Translations under genes and position numbers: made by a program
Notes under the pieces: generated by a model
What the model saw: only the letters and a program-made list of their open reading frames with translations
Database searches by the model: none
Told to the model about the DNA's origin: nothing
Assembly (NCBI RefSeq): GCF_030062155.1
Contig: NZ_CP118268.1
Span: 1 to 64,000, forward strand
From: Pantoea sp. Lij88
GTDB lineage: Bacteria; Pseudomonadota; Gammaproteobacteria; Enterobacterales; Enterobacteriaceae
Length of the DNA: 64,000 nt
Reading direction: 5' to 3'
In this document: positions 1-8,912 of the stretch, piece by piece
Position numbering within the stretch: position 1 is the first letter of the stretch
Layout: every line of letters begins with the position of its first letter

Positions 1-1980
1 ATGAAGACCGTTGTTTTCGCCTATCACGACATGGGCTGTGTCGGCATCAATGCGCTGCTGAATGCAGGCTTTGAAATCACCGCCATTTTTACTCACAACG
101 ATGTGGCGACCGAAAATGCCTTTTTCGGCTCAGTCGCCCGTCTGGCGGCAGAGCACGGCATTCCGGTTTATGCACCGGACGAGGCGAATCACCCGATCTG
201 GCTTGACCGCATCCGCACCATGGCGCCAGAGATGATCTTCTCCTTCTACTATCGCAATCTGCTGAGCGATGAGATCCTGCAATGCGCTGAGAAGGGCGCG
301 TTTAACCTGCACGGCTCGCTGCTGCCAAAATACCGCGGCCGGGCACCGCTGAACTGGGCGCTGGTCAATGGCGAGCGCGAAACGGGTGTGACGCTGCATC
401 GCATGGTGAAGCGCGCGGATGCCGGTAACATTCTGGCGCAGCAGAAGGTCGCTATTGACGATCTGGACAATGCGCTGACGCTGCATCGCAAACTGGCCCA
501 GGCCGCAGAGCAGTTGCTGAACGAGGTGTTACCTCGCCTGCGTCAGGGTGAGGTCAGTGAGTGGCCGCAGGATGAAAGTCAGGCGACCCGCGTGGGTCGT
601 CGCACGGCCGAAGATGGCCGCATTGACTGGAATCAGCCTGCTGAGACCATTCACAATCTGGTCAGAGCGGTCACCGATCCCTGGCCTGGCGCATTCGCCT
701 TTGCCGGTTCGGTTAAATTTATCGTCTGGAAGAGCCGGGTGCATCCGCAGCAGCACCAGGCGAAGCCGGGCACGGTGATCTCTAAACAGCCGTTCCTGAT
801 CGCCTGTGGCGAGGGCGCGCTGGAAATTCAGACCGGGCAGTCTGAGCATGGCGTCTACATGAACGGCAGCCAGCTGGCGCAGAGTCTGGGCATGGTGCCT
901 GGCGCACTGCTCTATTCAAAACCGCACTCGGCGTTACAACGTCGCACCCGCGTGCTGATCCTGGGCGTAAACGGCTTCATCGGTAACCATCTCACCGAAC
1001 GGCTGTTACAGGATGAGCATTTTGAGGTCTATGGCCTGGATATCAGTTCAGACGCCATCAGTCGCTTCCTCGAACATCCGCGCTTCCATTTCGTCGAAGG
1101 GGATATCGCAATCCACTCCGAATGGATTGAGTATCACATTAAAAAATGTGACGTCATCCTGCCGCTGGTGGCGATCGCGACGCCGATTGAGTACACCCGC
1201 AACCCGCTGCGCGTGTTTGAACTCGATTTCGAAGAGAACCTGAAAATCATCCGCGACTGCGTGAAGTACCATAAGCGCATTATTTTCCCGTCCACCTCTG
1301 AGGTCTATGGCATGTGTACCGATGCCAGCTTCGACGAGGATACCTCTAACCTGGTGGTCGGGCCGATCAACAAACAGCGCTGGATCTACTCGGTATCCAA
1401 ACAGCTGCTGGACCGCGTGATCTGGGCGTATGGCGAAAAAGAGGGGCTGCGTTTTACCCTGTTCCGCCCGTTCAACTGGATGGGTCCGCGTCTGGATAAC
1501 CTCAATGCGGCGCGCATCGGCAGCTCCCGTGCAATCACCCAGCTTATCCTCAACCTGGTAGAAGGTTCACCGATTAAGCTGATCGACGGCGGCAAACAGA
1601 AACGCTGCTTCACTGACATCAGCGATGGTGTTGAAGCGCTGTTCCGCATCATCGAAAACAAGCAGCAGAATTGTGATGGTCAGATCATCAATATCGGTAA
1701 CCCGGACAACGAAGCCAGCATCAAAGAGCTGGCCGAGCAGCTGCTGGAAAGCTTCGAGCGTCATCCGCTGCGCAGCCAGTTCCCGCCGTTTGCCGGTTTC
1801 CGCGAAGTAGAAAGCAGCAGTTATTACGGCAAAGGCTATCAGGATGTGGAGCACCGCAAACCGGCTATCCGCAATGCGCGTCGCCTGCTCGGCTGGACGC
1901 CGACCGTAACGATGGATGTCACTATCGACAACACGCTCGACTTCTTCCTGCGTACCATTGAGCAACAGGCTGATAAGTGA
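1..1980 (+). CDS. arnA: ArnA, bifunctional UDP-glucuronate decarboxylase / UDP-Ara4N formyltransferase
   Basis: This cytoplasmic enzyme oxidatively decarboxylates UDP-glucuronate and N-formylates UDP-4-amino-4-deoxy-L-arabinose in the pathway that adds aminoarabinose to lipid A and gives polymyxin resistance. The N-terminal formyltransferase domain (about residues 1-304) keeps the expected Asn102, His104 and Asp140, with the [12 protein letters not shown] motif. The C-terminal SDR-like decarboxylase domain starts near residue 315 with a GVNGFIG Rossmann loop, followed by PSTSEVYG and a YSVSK Tyr/Lys pair. At 659 codons it matches the roughly 660-residue family. The ATG is the first base of the window, so its ribosome-binding site is not visible. 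Its stop overlaps the arnD start. Confidence 0.97.
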   Translation: MKTVVFAYHDMGCVGINALLNAGFEITAIFTHNDVATENAFFGSVARLAAEHGIPVYAPDEANHPIWLDRIRTMAPEMIFSFYYRNLLSDEILQCAEKGAFNLHGSLLPKYRGRAPLNWALVNGERETGVTLHRMVKRADAGNILAQQKVAIDDLDNALTLHRKLAQAAEQLLNEVLPRLRQGEVSEWPQDESQATRVGRRTAEDGRIDWNQPAETIHNLVRAVTDPWPGAFAFAGSVKFIVWKSRVHPQQHQAKPGTVISKQPFLIACGEGALEIQTGQSEHGVYMNGSQLAQSLGMVPGALLYSKPHSALQRRTRVLILGVNGFIGNHLTERLLQDEHFEVYGLDISSDAISRFLEHPRFHFVEGDIAIHSEWIEYHIKKCDVILPLVAIATPIEYTRNPLRVFELDFEENLKIIRDCVKYHKRIIFPSTSEVYGMCTDASFDEDTSNLVVGPINKQRWIYSVSKQLLDRVIWAYGEKEGLRFTLFRPFNWMGPRLDNLNAARIGSSRAITQLILNLVEGSPIKLIDGGKQKRCFTDISDGVEALFRIIENKQQNCDGQIINIGNPDNEASIKELAEQLLESFERHPLRSQFPPFAGFREVESSSYYGKGYQDVEHRKPAIRNARRLLGWTPTVTMDVTIDNTLDFFLRTIEQQADK

Positions 1981-2882
1981 TGAAGAAGATCGGTCTGCGG
2001 ATTGACGTAGATACCTGGCGCGGCACGAAGCAGGGCGTGCCGGCGCTGCTTGAGCTGTTCCAGCGTCATGCGGTGCGGGCCAGCTTTTTCTTCAGCGTGG
2101 GACCGGACAACATGGGCCGCCATCTCTGGCGGCTGGTGAAACCGGCGTTTCTGATGAAGATGCTGCGTTCCCGCGCAGCATCGCTTTATGGCTGGGACAT
2201 CCTGCTCGCCGGAACGGCCTGGCCGGGAAAGCAGATGGGACGTGGCCTGCGGCATATCATTCAGGATACCGCCCGTTATCACGAAATGGGCCTGCACGCC
2301 TGGGATCACTTTGCCTGGCAGACCTGGGCTGGCGTCTGGCCACAGGATAAGCTGGTGGAGCAGATAGCGCGCGGCACCGAAACACTGAGTGAGATCCTGG
2401 GGCATCCCGTCAGCTGCTCGGCCGTCGCAGGCTGGCGCGCCGATGGCCGGGTGATCGCCGCCAAACAGGATTTTGGTTTTCACTACAACAGCGACTGTCG
2501 CGGCAGCGGGCCATTCCGGCCGATGTTGCCGGATGGACAACTCGGTACCGTACAGATTCCGGTGACGTTGCCGACCTGGGATGAAGTGGTTGGCCGCGAG
2601 GTCACCTCAGAAGGCTATAACGACTTCATTCTGGCGAAAATGCTCTCTTCTGACGATGGAGCGGTGTACACCATACATGCTGAAGTCGAAGGGATTATCG
2701 GCTACGGGGATTTTGACCAGCTGCTGACTGCGGCGGCCCGTAACGGCATTCAGTTTTGTCCGTTAAGCGAACTGCTGCCCGACGATCTGAGTACCCTGCC
2801 GGTGGGAAAGGTCGTCAGAGGCGAAATCCCGGGACGCGAAGGGTGGCTGGGCTGTCAGAAACTGACTGAAGAGGCAAACTAG
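1977..2882 (+). CDS. arnD: ArnD, 4-deoxy-4-formamido-L-arabinose-phosphoundecaprenol deformylase
   Basis: ArnD removes the formyl group from undecaprenyl-phosphate-linked formamido-arabinose at the inner membrane, before flipping and transfer to lipid A. It is a NodB-type polysaccharide deacetylase. The metal-binding start of the domain is visible as [12 protein letters not shown], followed by the [12 protein letters not shown] strand. The length of 301 aa is close to the usual 296-300. The ATG overlaps the arnA stop (ATGA), which indicates translational coupling, and the stop touches the arnT start. Confidence 0.95.
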   Translation: MMKKIGLRIDVDTWRGTKQGVPALLELFQRHAVRASFFFSVGPDNMGRHLWRLVKPAFLMKMLRSRAASLYGWDILLAGTAWPGKQMGRGLRHIIQDTARYHEMGLHAWDHFAWQTWAGVWPQDKLVEQIARGTETLSEILGHPVSCSAVAGWRADGRVIAAKQDFGFHYNSDCRGSGPFRPMLPDGQLGTVQIPVTLPTWDEVVGREVTSEGYNDFILAKMLSSDDGAVYTIHAEVEGIIGYGDFDQLLTAAARNGIQFCPLSELLPDDLSTLPVGKVVRGEIPGREGWLGCQKLTEEAN

Positions 2883-4549
2883 TGCGGATACATAACAACA
2901 CGAAGTGGCTACTTTTTTTCAGCTTTTTTGTTCTTTATTACCTGATCCCGCCGATGTTCCGCGACCTCTGGCAACCGGATGAGACCCGTTATGCGGAGAT
3001 CAGCCGGGAGATGCTGGCAACCGGTAACTGGATAACACCGCACTTCTTCGGCCTGCGCTATTTTGAAAAACCGATTGCTGGCTACTGGGTTAACTCGCTG
3101 GGTCAGTGGCTGTTCGGTCATAACAACTTTGGCGTGCGGGCAGGATCGATATTCTCAACGGCGATCACTGCGGCGCTGATCTACTGGCTCGGCAGGCGGA
3201 TGTCTGGTTCGGCGCGCATCGCGGCTGCAGGCACCCTGATTTTCCTCAGTTCGCTGCTGGTTTATGGCGTCGGCACCTATGCGGTGCTCGATCCGATGCT
3301 GATGCTCTGGCTGGCGGCCGCAATGTGCAGCTACTGGCTGGCGACGGAGGCCAGCGGACGTGCCGGGCGCGCGGGCGGCTATCTGCTGCTGGGCCTCGCC
3401 TGCGGTATGGGGTTCATGACCAAAGGCTTTCTGGCGCTGGCGGTACCGGTGCTGGCGATTCTGCCGTGGGCGATCTGGCGAAAAAGAGTGCCTGAGCTGC
3501 TCTGCTTCGGCCCGCTGGCGGTTCTCTCTGCCGCGGCGATCAGCGCACCCTGGGCGCTGGCGATCTATCATCAGGCACCGGATTTCTGGCACTACTTCTT
3601 CTGGGTGGAGCATATCCAGCGCTTTGCTGAAGAGAATGCGCAGCACAAAGCGCCTTTCTGGTATTACCTGCCGGTGCTGCTACTGGGCACGCTGCCGTGG
3701 CTGGCGCTGTTACCGGGCGCATTGATGACCGGCTGGCGTGAGCGGCAGCAAAATCCTGGCATGCTCTATCTGTTGAGCTGGACGGTGATGCCGCTGCTGT
3801 TTTTCAGCCTGGCAAAAGGCAAGCTGCCGACCTACATTTTACCCTGTTTTGTGCCGCTGTCGCTGCTGATGGCGCACTATGGTCTTAATGCTGCGCAACG
3901 GGCAGGGCGTGCATTAACGGTTAATGGCTGGCTTAACCTGATTTTCGGCATCCTTACCCTGGCAACGGTTTTACTGGTGCTGGCGCCCTGGAGCGTGACG
4001 CATCATCCGCTGTTCGCTACGCACGAGATGCTGAAGCTGGTTCCGGCAGCGCTGGCATTTCTGATCTGGGGAGTGGTGGGTGCCTACAGCTGTCGCTCTT
4101 CACAACGTCGCTGGCTGGCGGCCGCGCTTTGCCCGCTGGGCGTCGCCCTGTTCATAGGCACGGCGATCCCGGACACAATCCGTGACGCCAAACAGCCGCA
4201 GCACTTTGTTTCGTCGATCAGCGAGCGGCTGGCTTCCAGTCATTTTATCCTGGCAGACAACCCTGGCGTGGCCTCTGCCGCGGCCTGGCATCTGCAACGC
4301 AGCGATATCGGTTTCTATGACACCAAAGGCGAGCTGGAATATGGGCTGAGCTATCCGGATGCGCAGTCCCGCTTTGTCTCTCAGGCGGACTTCGGTAACT
4401 GGCTTGCCGACCATCGCCGCGAGGGAAGCGTGTCACTGCTGTTGCTGGTTGATTCGGTGCACAGTGATATCGGCGAGGATGTGCCGGTGCCGGACGCCGT
4501 TTATCGCCAGGGCAGGCTGGTCTGCCTCTATTACAGCCAGATGAAATAA
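2882..4549 (+). CDS. arnT: ArnT, lipid IV-A 4-amino-4-deoxy-L-arabinosyltransferase
   Basis: ArnT is an inner-membrane GT-C glycosyltransferase that moves aminoarabinose from undecaprenyl phosphate to lipid A phosphates on the periplasmic face. The 555-residue protein has many hydrophobic helices. Its first periplasmic loop carries the DLWQPDETRYAEISREML signature, with the acidic residues typical of the PMT/ArnT family. The start is GTG and shares one base with the arnD TAG stop. The stop overlaps the arnE ATG by one base. Confidence 0.95.
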   Translation: MRIHNNTKWLLFFSFFVLYYLIPPMFRDLWQPDETRYAEISREMLATGNWITPHFFGLRYFEKPIAGYWVNSLGQWLFGHNNFGVRAGSIFSTAITAALIYWLGRRMSGSARIAAAGTLIFLSSLLVYGVGTYAVLDPMLMLWLAAAMCSYWLATEASGRAGRAGGYLLLGLACGMGFMTKGFLALAVPVLAILPWAIWRKRVPELLCFGPLAVLSAAAISAPWALAIYHQAPDFWHYFFWVEHIQRFAEENAQHKAPFWYYLPVLLLGTLPWLALLPGALMTGWRERQQNPGMLYLLSWTVMPLLFFSLAKGKLPTYILPCFVPLSLLMAHYGLNAAQRAGRALTVNGWLNLIFGILTLATVLLVLAPWSVTHHPLFATHEMLKLVPAALAFLIWGVVGAYSCRSSQRRWLAAALCPLGVALFIGTAIPDTIRDAKQPQHFVSSISERLASSHFILADNPGVASAAAWHLQRSDIGFYDTKGELEYGLSYPDAQSRFVSQADFGNWLADHRREGSVSLLLLVDSVHSDIGEDVPVPDAVYRQGRLVCLYYSQMK

Positions 4550-4869
4550 TGCTGCTGCTGATTGTGCTGGTGAGTCTGCTCAGCTGCAGCGCGCAGCTGT
4601 GCCAGAAACAGGCGACGCACGCCGCCTCACGTCGCATCCGCCTGAGCTGGATTGCCGTGAGTCTACTGCTGTTAGGTGTCGGGATGGTGCTCTGGCTACT
4701 GGTGCTGCAGCGCGTGCCCGTCAGCCAGGCCTATCCGATGCTCAGCCTTAACTTCATTTTCGTTGCCCTTGCAGGACGCATTCTGTGGCACGAGCGGCTC
4801 ACGCTGCGCCAGATTGCCGGCACGCTGCTGGTGGTAACCGGCGTGGCACTGATGGCGAGTCAGCTATGA
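4549..4869 (+). CDS. arnE: ArnE, aminoarabinose-phospho-undecaprenol flippase subunit
   Basis: ArnE is a 106-residue, four-helix SMR/EamA-like membrane protein that, with ArnF, is thought to flip undecaprenyl-phosphate-aminoarabinose across the inner membrane. The family-typical QRVPVSQAYPMLSLNFIFV segment is present. The start overlaps the arnT stop and the stop overlaps the arnF ATG, as in arnBCADTEF operons. Confidence 0.93.
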   Translation: MLLLIVLVSLLSCSAQLCQKQATHAASRRIRLSWIAVSLLLLGVGMVLWLLVLQRVPVSQAYPMLSLNFIFVALAGRILWHERLTLRQIAGTLLVVTGVALMASQL

Positions 4870-5231
4870 AAGGGTACGGATGGGTTGCGTGCAGCGTGCT
4901 GCTGGTCTCAGCGGCACAGCTGATGATGCGCTGGGCGATGCCGCGTCTGCCTGAGGTCAGCAGCATCACGTCGTTACCTGCCGTTGGCATCGTGCCCGCC
5001 TTACTGCTTCTGGCCGGGCTGGGTGCGTACGGTGTCTCCATGCTCTGCTGGATACGGGCGCTGCACTTTTTCCCGCTGAACCGGGTCTATCCGCTGCTCA
5101 GCCTCAGTTATGTGCTGGTATGGCTGGTGGCGGTCTGTGCGCCGGTGTTTCATGAGGCCTTCAGCTGGCACAGTCTGGCAGGCGTGGTGATGATCGTCGT
5201 CGGCCTGCTGTGCATTGTAGTTAAACCCTGA
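4866..5231 (+). CDS. arnF: ArnF, aminoarabinose-phospho-undecaprenol flippase subunit
   Basis: ArnF is the 121-residue partner of ArnE, again with four hydrophobic helices and the paralogous LNRVYPLLSLSYVLVWL segment. The ATG at 4866 was chosen because it makes the ATGA overlap with arnE; the longer open frame upstream reads arnE out of frame. It is the last gene of the arn operon. No strong terminator was seen in the 140 bp before the next gene. Confidence 0.93.
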   Translation: MKGYGWVACSVLLVSAAQLMMRWAMPRLPEVSSITSLPAVGIVPALLLLAGLGAYGVSMLCWIRALHFFPLNRVYPLLSLSYVLVWLVAVCAPVFHEAFSWHSLAGVVMIVVGLLCIVVKP

Positions 5232-5371
5232 TTTTTACTATTTTCGCGTCAATATTCCCTTTTATTAACGTTCCCGGACGAAAATTAGCGCCACCGCAAT
5301 AGCGAAATTAGCCTTTTCGTGATAAAAATCCTTTTGGTTATCGTTTTCGGACGGCTGATAAAGGATTCACT

Positions 5372-6901
5372 ATGCTGGTCGGCTTTAGCGCACTGCGTGA
5401 ACGTTATGCTATTAAACTGGCGCAGCCACTGCGCGTGAAGTCAGCTATCGGAACGGTACGCTCCCATCATGAAAGTCAGGGGCAGGTTGAAAATCATTAC
5501 CCACCCGGCTATCAGCCGACAGATGATTTTGCCGGTCACTTTGCCTTTGGCCTCAAGTACGAAGAGATCCATCTGGAGTTTTTTGCCCGACTGTTTAAGG
5601 CCATCGGTCCGGAACCGCTGGAGGCCTGGTGCCGTCAGGAGCCGTTCGGACAGTATGCACGCCGTGCTGGCTTTCTCTATGAATGGCTGACCGATAACCG
5701 GCTACAGGTACCGGATGTCACCAACGGCGGCTATATCGAGGCCATATCATCCAAAGCGTATCTGACCCGGACGACTGTCAAGCGCGACAGACGCTGGCGT
5801 ATTAACGATAACCTGCCAGGAACGGTGGATTTCTGCCCGCTGGTGCGCAGGAGTACGGCGGTTGAGCAGGCACTGGCGTTCGATCTCAATGATGCCTTTA
5901 CCGATCTCGATAACGCCTTTGGTGCAGATATCCTGATGCGCACCGCCAGCTGGCTGACTTTTAAGGAGTCACGGGCCAGTTTTCTGATTGAAAAAGAGTC
6001 GGACCAGGGCGACCGCATTCAGCGTTTTGCCCACGTTATCGCGCAGTATTGCGGCCAGCTTGACGATCCGCTCAGCGAGGCCAGTCTGCATACTATACAG
6101 CAGGGCATTCTTGGGCAGGATGCGCTGGGACTGGGTTTACGGCGCTCACCGGTGTTCGTCGGGCAGTCGACGATGCGTGAAGATATCGTCCACTACATTG
6201 CGCCACACTATGATGATGTTCCGCGCTTCATGCAGGGACTGAAAGCCTTTGACGAGGCGACGCCGGGCGCTGCGCCTCTCGCCCGTGCGGCGGTTATTGC
6301 GTTTGGTTTTGTCTATATCCACCCCATGCGCGATGGCAATGGCCGTATCCACCGGTTTTTAATCAATGACACGCTGATTCGCGACGGGGCGATACCCGAT
6401 GGCGTCATCCTGCCTGTCTCGGCCACCATCACCAGTTCGATGGATTTTCGGGTCGGCTACGATCGCACGCTGGACGTGTTCTCGAAACGGCTGATGCGGC
6501 GCTATGCGGGCTGCTATCGGTTTGGCGAACTGAAAACTTATGAAGATGGCACGCTGAGCAACTTCAGTTTCAGCGAATATGAGGATGCCCGGTTCGCCTG
6601 GCGCTATCCCGATCTGACGGAGCATGTGCTTTATACCTGCAAAGTGATAGAGCACACCGTCAGAACGGAGATGGCTGATGAAGCACGCGTGTTAGTGATT
6701 TTTCAGCGTGCACAGCAGCGTCTGAAGGAGGTTGTCGAGATGCCCGATCAGGACGCCAGCCGGATTATCCGTTCGCTGAAGGAGAATGGCTGGCAGATCT
6801 CCGGCAAGCTTAAAAAAACGTTCCCGTTGCTCGACGATATCACGCTCTCCGGGCGCATTGTGGAGGCGGTCAGATCGGCGTTTGAGACGCAGGCAGACTG
6901 A
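5372..6901 (+). CDS. Fic family protein (predicted AMPylase)
   Basis: This is a 509-residue Fic-domain protein, a family that mostly transfers AMP to hydroxyl side chains of target proteins. The catalytic loop HPMRDGNGRIHR (residues 317-328) is a full match to the Fic motif with its catalytic histidine. The segment SRASFLIEKE, roughly 100 residues before it, resembles the inhibitory helix with its glutamate, which suggests a self-inhibited class II-type enzyme. A winged-helix-like C-terminal region follows. The gene stands alone, with no small antitoxin gene next to it. The target is unknown. Confidence 0.85.
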   Translation: MLVGFSALRERYAIKLAQPLRVKSAIGTVRSHHESQGQVENHYPPGYQPTDDFAGHFAFGLKYEEIHLEFFARLFKAIGPEPLEAWCRQEPFGQYARRAGFLYEWLTDNRLQVPDVTNGGYIEAISSKAYLTRTTVKRDRRWRINDNLPGTVDFCPLVRRSTAVEQALAFDLNDAFTDLDNAFGADILMRTASWLTFKESRASFLIEKESDQGDRIQRFAHVIAQYCGQLDDPLSEASLHTIQQGILGQDALGLGLRRSPVFVGQSTMREDIVHYIAPHYDDVPRFMQGLKAFDEATPGAAPLARAAVIAFGFVYIHPMRDGNGRIHRFLINDTLIRDGAIPDGVILPVSATITSSMDFRVGYDRTLDVFSKRLMRRYAGCYRFGELKTYEDGTLSNFSFSEYEDARFAWRYPDLTEHVLYTCKVIEHTVRTEMADEARVLVIFQRAQQRLKEVVEMPDQDASRIIRSLKENGWQISGKLKKTFPLLDDITLSGRIVEAVRSAFETQAD

Positions 6902-6938
6902 CGGCCTGGGTTTCACCGGGCATCACTGCGCACTATGC

Positions 6939-7634
6939 TCAGCAGAGCGGTTTAAGCTGTGCGGCCAGCGCCTGGATATCGCTGACGATCAAATCCGGTG
7001 CAGGTGCCAGAGGATAAGGTACCTGGCCTTTACGGCTGACAAAGGCAGTTTTCATGCCTGCCCGTTTTGCTCCGCCCACATCCCACCCATGCGCCGCCAC
7101 CATCATGCACTCAGACACGGGGTTGCCCATCTCCTCCATTGCCCACTGATAGACTCTGAGATCGGGCTTATACACCTGCACCTGTTCCACGCTGAGAATG
7201 CGGGTAAAAAGCGTTGCCAGTCCGGCTGAACTGAGCTGTTTCTCAGCCAGTGCGGCAGAGGAGTTGGTGAGCGCAACCAGCGTAAATCCCTGCTGCTTCA
7301 GGGCAGACAGTCCTGCGGCGACGTCCGGATGGGCGGGCATTGCCGCGATAATCTCAGCCAGCGGCGTCGCGTCAGCAGGCAGGGTGACGCCGTAACGTGC
7401 TGCAGTCATCTCAAGTACCGCTTCAGCGATATCACCAAAACTGTGCCAGCAGCCGGTGACCGACTCGACCAGTGAATGATGCAACAGCGAGGTAAACCAG
7501 GCTTCGGCACGCTCGGGTCTGTCGCCGAGTCGCTGCGCGACATCCCGGTTCAGGCCGGTGGTGTCCAGCAGGGTTTCATTAACATCAAAAAACAGGGTGC
7601 CGCTACAGGATGCGGGATTCTGACTGTCGATCAT
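6939..7634 (-). CDS. Haloacid dehalogenase type II-like HAD hydrolase
   Basis: The family consists of HAD hydrolases that displace halide from L-2-haloacids or act on small phosphates. The nucleophile motif FFDVNETLLDT lies near the N-terminus, LVALTNSS is motif II, YKPDLRVYQWA is motif III with its lysine, and MVAAHGWDVGGAKRAGM is motif IV. The ATG at 7634 was chosen over one 66 bp upstream because it is preceded by GGAGG at good spacing. It converges with the Fic gene. The physiological substrate cannot be read from the sequence. Confidence 0.85.
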   Translation of the reverse strand: MIDSQNPASCSGTLFFDVNETLLDTTGLNRDVAQRLGDRPERAEAWFTSLLHHSLVESVTGCWHSFGDIAEAVLEMTAARYGVTLPADATPLAEIIAAMPAHPDVAAGLSALKQQGFTLVALTNSSAALAEKQLSSAGLATLFTRILSVEQVQVYKPDLRVYQWAMEEMGNPVSECMMVAAHGWDVGGAKRAGMKTAFVSRKGQVPYPLAPAPDLIVSDIQALAAQLKPLC

Positions 7635-8080
7635 CTGGCCTCCGGTTGGATTAAGAGTGCACTGATAAGGGGTGATAAAGGCTGTTTGAAGGTAGGACAC
7701 ACTCAGGGATTACACAATATCGGAGACGGGAGCTCATAGTGTTGCTTCCTGTTTTGATTGTGAATGCTGGATAAAAATGCACTTATTTAATGTCCTTGTT
7801 GATTCATTTCATTACGTTCCGCAGGGTAATAATTTAAGGAGTGGCGTTATATAAATAATATATAACAAACCCCAGGATTCGACTGCATTCAGAGTGAATT
7901 TATAACAATCGGTATCAAAATAAATTTACTGTTATAGATTAATATAGAATAAATTCTATATTAATCACTCCTTTAAAAATGCATTATTTTCCAGGTCAGA
8001 AGCCGGTTTGCGCAGTGCAATTATTGCATGTGGGTTCTGAATAAAAGAAAGATAGATTGTCTTTATAAAGGAGTAACGAT
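7635..8080. other. AT-rich intergenic region upstream of the microcin-like gene
   Basis: These 446 bp separate the dehalogenase start from the microcin-like gene. From about 7740 on, the sequence is clearly richer in A+T than the flanking genes. No convincing open frame was found on either strand. The only notable structure is the perfect inverted repeat at 7937-7966. Confidence 0.6.
7937..7966. repeat. Perfect 14-bp inverted repeat, AT-rich
   Basis: GATTAATATAGAAT and its exact complement are separated by only two bases. The site lies about 115 bp upstream of the microcin-like gene, followed by CACTCC. It is too A+T-rich and too tight for a normal terminator hairpin. A dimeric regulator site or a cruciform-prone promoter element is possible, but this is inference. 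Confidence 0.6.
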
Positions 8081-8395
8081 ATGCGTGAATTAAATGTAGC
8101 AGAAATCAATGTGGTCTCTGGTGCTGGTTTCATGGAAGCCTTGACCAGTGCCATCACTCTGGGAACAACCGGCTTTGCAGCAGGCGCGGCGTATGGCGGT
8201 ATCCACGGTGGCGATAACGGGGGGCTTCTCGGCGTGGGTGCCGTTGGCCAGTTGGTCGGCGTTATTACCGGATCTGTTGTAGGTGTTATCGGTGGTGTCA
8301 TCCTGGGTGCGGTAATTGGATGGGATAATCCAGATAAGGTTACTGACATCTCAATCCAGTGGATGGGCCATTTTATTAACGGTGACTTCAAATAA
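8081..8395 (+). CDS. Microcin-like peptide with double-glycine-type leader
   Basis: This is a 104-residue peptide starting MRELNVAEINVVSGAG. It fits the class II microcin leader pattern (MR-x-hydrophobic ... V-S-G-G/A) cut by C39-peptidase ABC exporters. Cleavage after Gly-Ala would leave about 89 residues, very rich in Gly, Ala, Val and Ile, without cysteine. It also lacks the serine-rich tail of siderophore microcins. A strong AAGGAG lies at proper distance from the ATG. No exporter or obvious immunity gene is adjacent. It could instead be a secreted or membrane-active peptide of another kind. Confidence 0.7.
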   Translation: MRELNVAEINVVSGAGFMEALTSAITLGTTGFAAGAAYGGIHGGDNGGLLGVGAVGQLVGVITGSVVGVIGGVILGAVIGWDNPDKVTDISIQWMGHFINGDFK

Positions 8396-8409
8396 TTGTT
8401 GCGTTCAGA

Positions 8410-8450
8410 ATAAAGACGAAGCTCATACTTTGTGTGAGGTTCGTCTTTAT
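8410..8450 (+). terminator. Hairpin downstream of the microcin-like gene
   Basis: ATAAAGACGAA pairs exactly with TTCGTCTTTAT. An imperfect inner stem (CTCATAC with GTGTGAG) continues it and closes on a short loop. It begins 14 bp after the microcin stop, so it probably ends that transcript. No long T-run follows outside the stem, but the stem itself ends in CTTTAT. Confidence 0.6.
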
Positions 8451-8632
8451 CAGGGGGGCGTATCGGTCTGACAGACTGCTTTTTTTAACTGATTTTTTTG
8501 CTGATGTTGTTTAGTGGAAAATACTCTTTATTATATTACAGATAAGTTATGAGGGTGCGTCGTGTATAAATGCATAGAACTGAAATAGATGTCGCAATCG
8601 TAAGTTTTATGTCAACGCATGGTGGTGACAAA

Positions 8633-8660
8633 CATGCGCATAACATAGATTATGTTAAAT
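8633..8660 (+). other. dif-like XerC/XerD recombination site
   Basis: The 28 bp fit the 11-6-11 layout of dif. The XerC arm CATGCGCATAA differs from E. coli dif only in its first two bases. The core is CATAGA, and the XerD arm TTATGTTAAAT is identical to dif. Altogether about 23 of 28 positions match. The altered outer XerC bases and core argue that this is not the standard chromosomal dif. A plasmid resolution site or an attachment site of an Xer-dependent element is likelier. Confidence 0.65.
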
Positions 8661-8680
8661 ATAGTCTATGTTATGCGCAT
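8634..8680. repeat. 16-bp perfect inverted repeat containing the XerC arm
   Basis: ATGCGCATAACATAGA (8634-8649) is repeated as its exact reverse complement at 8665-8680, with 15 bp between. The left copy is the XerC arm plus core of the dif-like site. The right copy is therefore an inverted XerC arm plus core, and the XerD arm lies in the loop. ATGCGCAT is itself a palindrome. As single-stranded DNA the region could fold into a long hairpin. Confidence 0.75.
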
Positions 8681-8912
8681 ATTCATACTCTGCAGGCTGA
8701 CTTTGCTGATGACATATTGCTGGTGTGACCTCCCCCCTGTCTGCAGTGTTTTAAGACACTTTTTCACATCTAATCATACTTCTCTGATTTAACCCGCCTT
8801 TTGATTCTGTTGTCTGTTTCATTCGATATCTTGTCATAGCTGAGCATGTCACTATTTATAAATGCATCTTATCATTTCCCCCGGTTATCACCCACTGTGA
8901 GGGAAAGCTTGA

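Larger units (their letters stand above)
8396..8912. other. Intergenic region between microcin-like gene and biosynthetic operon
   Basis: This 517-bp stretch holds the hairpin at 8410-8450 and the dif-like site with its inverted repeat. Downstream of these is a pyrimidine-rich leader before the operon at 8913. No convincing gene was seen in it, including no candidate immunity protein for the microcin-like peptide. Confidence 0.6.

Noticed and set aside
1839-2540. 233-codon minus-strand frame at the arnA/arnD junction
   Set aside because: It is a shadow of two genes with complete motifs on the plus strand, with no ribosome-binding site or recognisable domain.
8633-8660. Canonical chromosomal dif
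   Set aside because: The core hexamer and first two XerC-arm bases differ from the invariant enteric dif, so it is called dif-like only.
7937-8680. CRISPR array or tandem repeats in the AT-rich insert
   Set aside because: Only two unrelated inverted repeats are present; there is no regular repeat-spacer pattern.
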